Made by a program: the position numbers and the translations under genes
Shown: positions 63,565 through 64,000 of the stretch, piece by piece
How positions within the stretch are numbered: position 1 is the first letter of the stretch
Layout of the letters: each line of letters starts with the position of its first letter
Source of the DNA: Muribaculaceae bacterium
Lineage (GTDB): Bacteria; Bacteroidota; Bacteroidia; Bacteroidales; Muribaculaceae
Reading direction: 5' to 3'
Assembly: GCA_017396945.1 (NCBI GenBank)
Contig: JAFQKI010000008.1
Coordinates: 1-64,000 of the forward strand
DNA: 64,000 bases
The notes under the pieces: generated by a model
The model's input: only the letters and a program-made list of their open reading frames with translations
Told to the model about the DNA's origin: nothing
Databases searched by the model: none

Positions 63565-64000
63565 ATGAAGAACATTTGTTTTCAAATGAGTAGGAAAGCA
63601 TGGATCACTATGATAATGGTGATGATAGCGTCTTTCCCGGCTTTAGCGCAGAAGATTACTGTATCAGGTACAGTAACCGATGAGTTTGGTGATCCGCTCC
63701 TCGGCGCAAGTGTGCTTGTTCAAGGAGCGAGTACAGGAGTTGCGACTGATTTTGACGGTAATTATACCGTAGAAGTTGACAAATCAGGCGCGTTAGTGTT
63801 TTCATACGTGGGCTGTATCACCCAGACAGTTCCCGTAAATGGTCAAACCACAATCAATGTGACATTGAAAGAGAACAGCACCGTTCTCGACGCGGTAGTC
63901 GCAATCGGTTATGGTACAGTTAAGAAAGAGGACGCGACCGGATCGGTAGCAGTTATCAAGCCCGATGAAATCGAGGCAGGTATCGCGACATCAGCACAAG
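63565..64000 (+). CDS. SusC/RagA-type TonB-dependent receptor, N-terminal part
   Basis: The first 145 residues are present and the frame runs off the right edge. A signal peptide (core TMIMVMIASFPALAQ) is followed by a carboxypeptidase-regulatory-like domain (about 27-105, with GTVTDEFGDPLLGASVLVQG) and the TonB-box/plug start VVAIGYGTVKKEDATGSVAV, which is diagnostic for SusC. These receptors import glycans or peptides together with a SusD lipoprotein, probably encoded just outside the window. Confidence 0.95.
   Translation, partial: MKNICFQMSRKAWITMIMVMIASFPALAQKITVSGTVTDEFGDPLLGASVLVQGASTGVATDFDGNYTVEVDKSGALVFSYVGCITQTVPVNGQTTINVTLKENSTVLDAVVAIGYGTVKKEDATGSVAVIKPDEIEAGIATSAQ

Overview
The window looks like chromosomal DNA of a member of the Bacteroidales, most likely close to Muribaculaceae. 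The reasons are: many start sites are preceded by the Bacteroidota promoter -7 box TAnnTTTG; a SusC/RagA-type receptor begins at the right edge; DUF6443-type RHS genes, DUF4254 and DUF3857 proteins are present; and the gene order DUF177-rpmF-fabH-era-der is one I associate with this phylum. I cannot name the species from sequence alone. No rRNA, tRNA, CRISPR array or insertion sequence was seen.

Layout. 1-5434 (minus) is an accessory polymorphic-toxin (RHS) locus. It holds an RHS mid-section running off the left edge, an orphan RHS tip with a membrane immunity candidate, three small exported proteins, and a short RHS gene whose secreted N-terminus is joined directly to the end of the RHS core and a different toxin tip. 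5631-9066 holds an isolated phage-type terminase large subunit and a beta-helix lipoprotein. 9085-15164 holds an MscS channel, a duplicated SGNH hydrolase with a dead second domain, rlmN, a PH-like membrane protein and two tandem acyltransferases. 15256-19624 is the housekeeping run DUF177-rpmF-fabH-era-der. 19892-25672 (minus) holds pdxB, a membrane protein, purD, an RlmL-like methyltransferase and an EpsC-type serine acetyltransferase. 25949-33624 is mixed: serine hydrolase, a repeat-rich divergent region, an ATPase, a radical SAM protein, LD-carboxypeptidase, thioredoxin, rnhB and an acyl-CoA ligase. 33726-41817 (minus) holds a Na/phosphate cotransporter and a likely operon DUF4254-GT9-ruvB-fic-flippase-GT4.

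42122-46116 holds two exported DUF3857 proteins, AT-rich compared with their flanks. 46194-51122 holds bcp, a TonB/ExbD/ExbB-like set, pdxJ, nadK and a YgjP-like metalloprotease. 51091-56297 holds a short RelA/SpoT-like remnant and a four-gene TolC-HlyD-permease-permease export operon with no ATPase gene. 56459-61681 holds small membrane proteins, a shrunken von Willebrand A gene with an intact promoter box, a polyprenyl diphosphate synthase and polA. 61768-64000 holds an unrecognised 434-residue protein and the start of a SusC-like receptor.

How the genes work together. The envelope theme is strong: O-antigen-type sugar transfer and flipping, acyl modification, TonB energisation feeding receptors such as the SusC homologue, efflux and peptidoglycan turnover. 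The least ordinary part is the RHS locus. A near-identical 49-bp core segment occurs at two tips and marks exactly where the N-terminal part has been joined to a new tip, so this looks like a site of tip exchange captured in rearranged form.

Promoter boxes also decided several start codons (DUF177, der, cysE, polA), because the longer reading frames would begin inside or upstream of the box.
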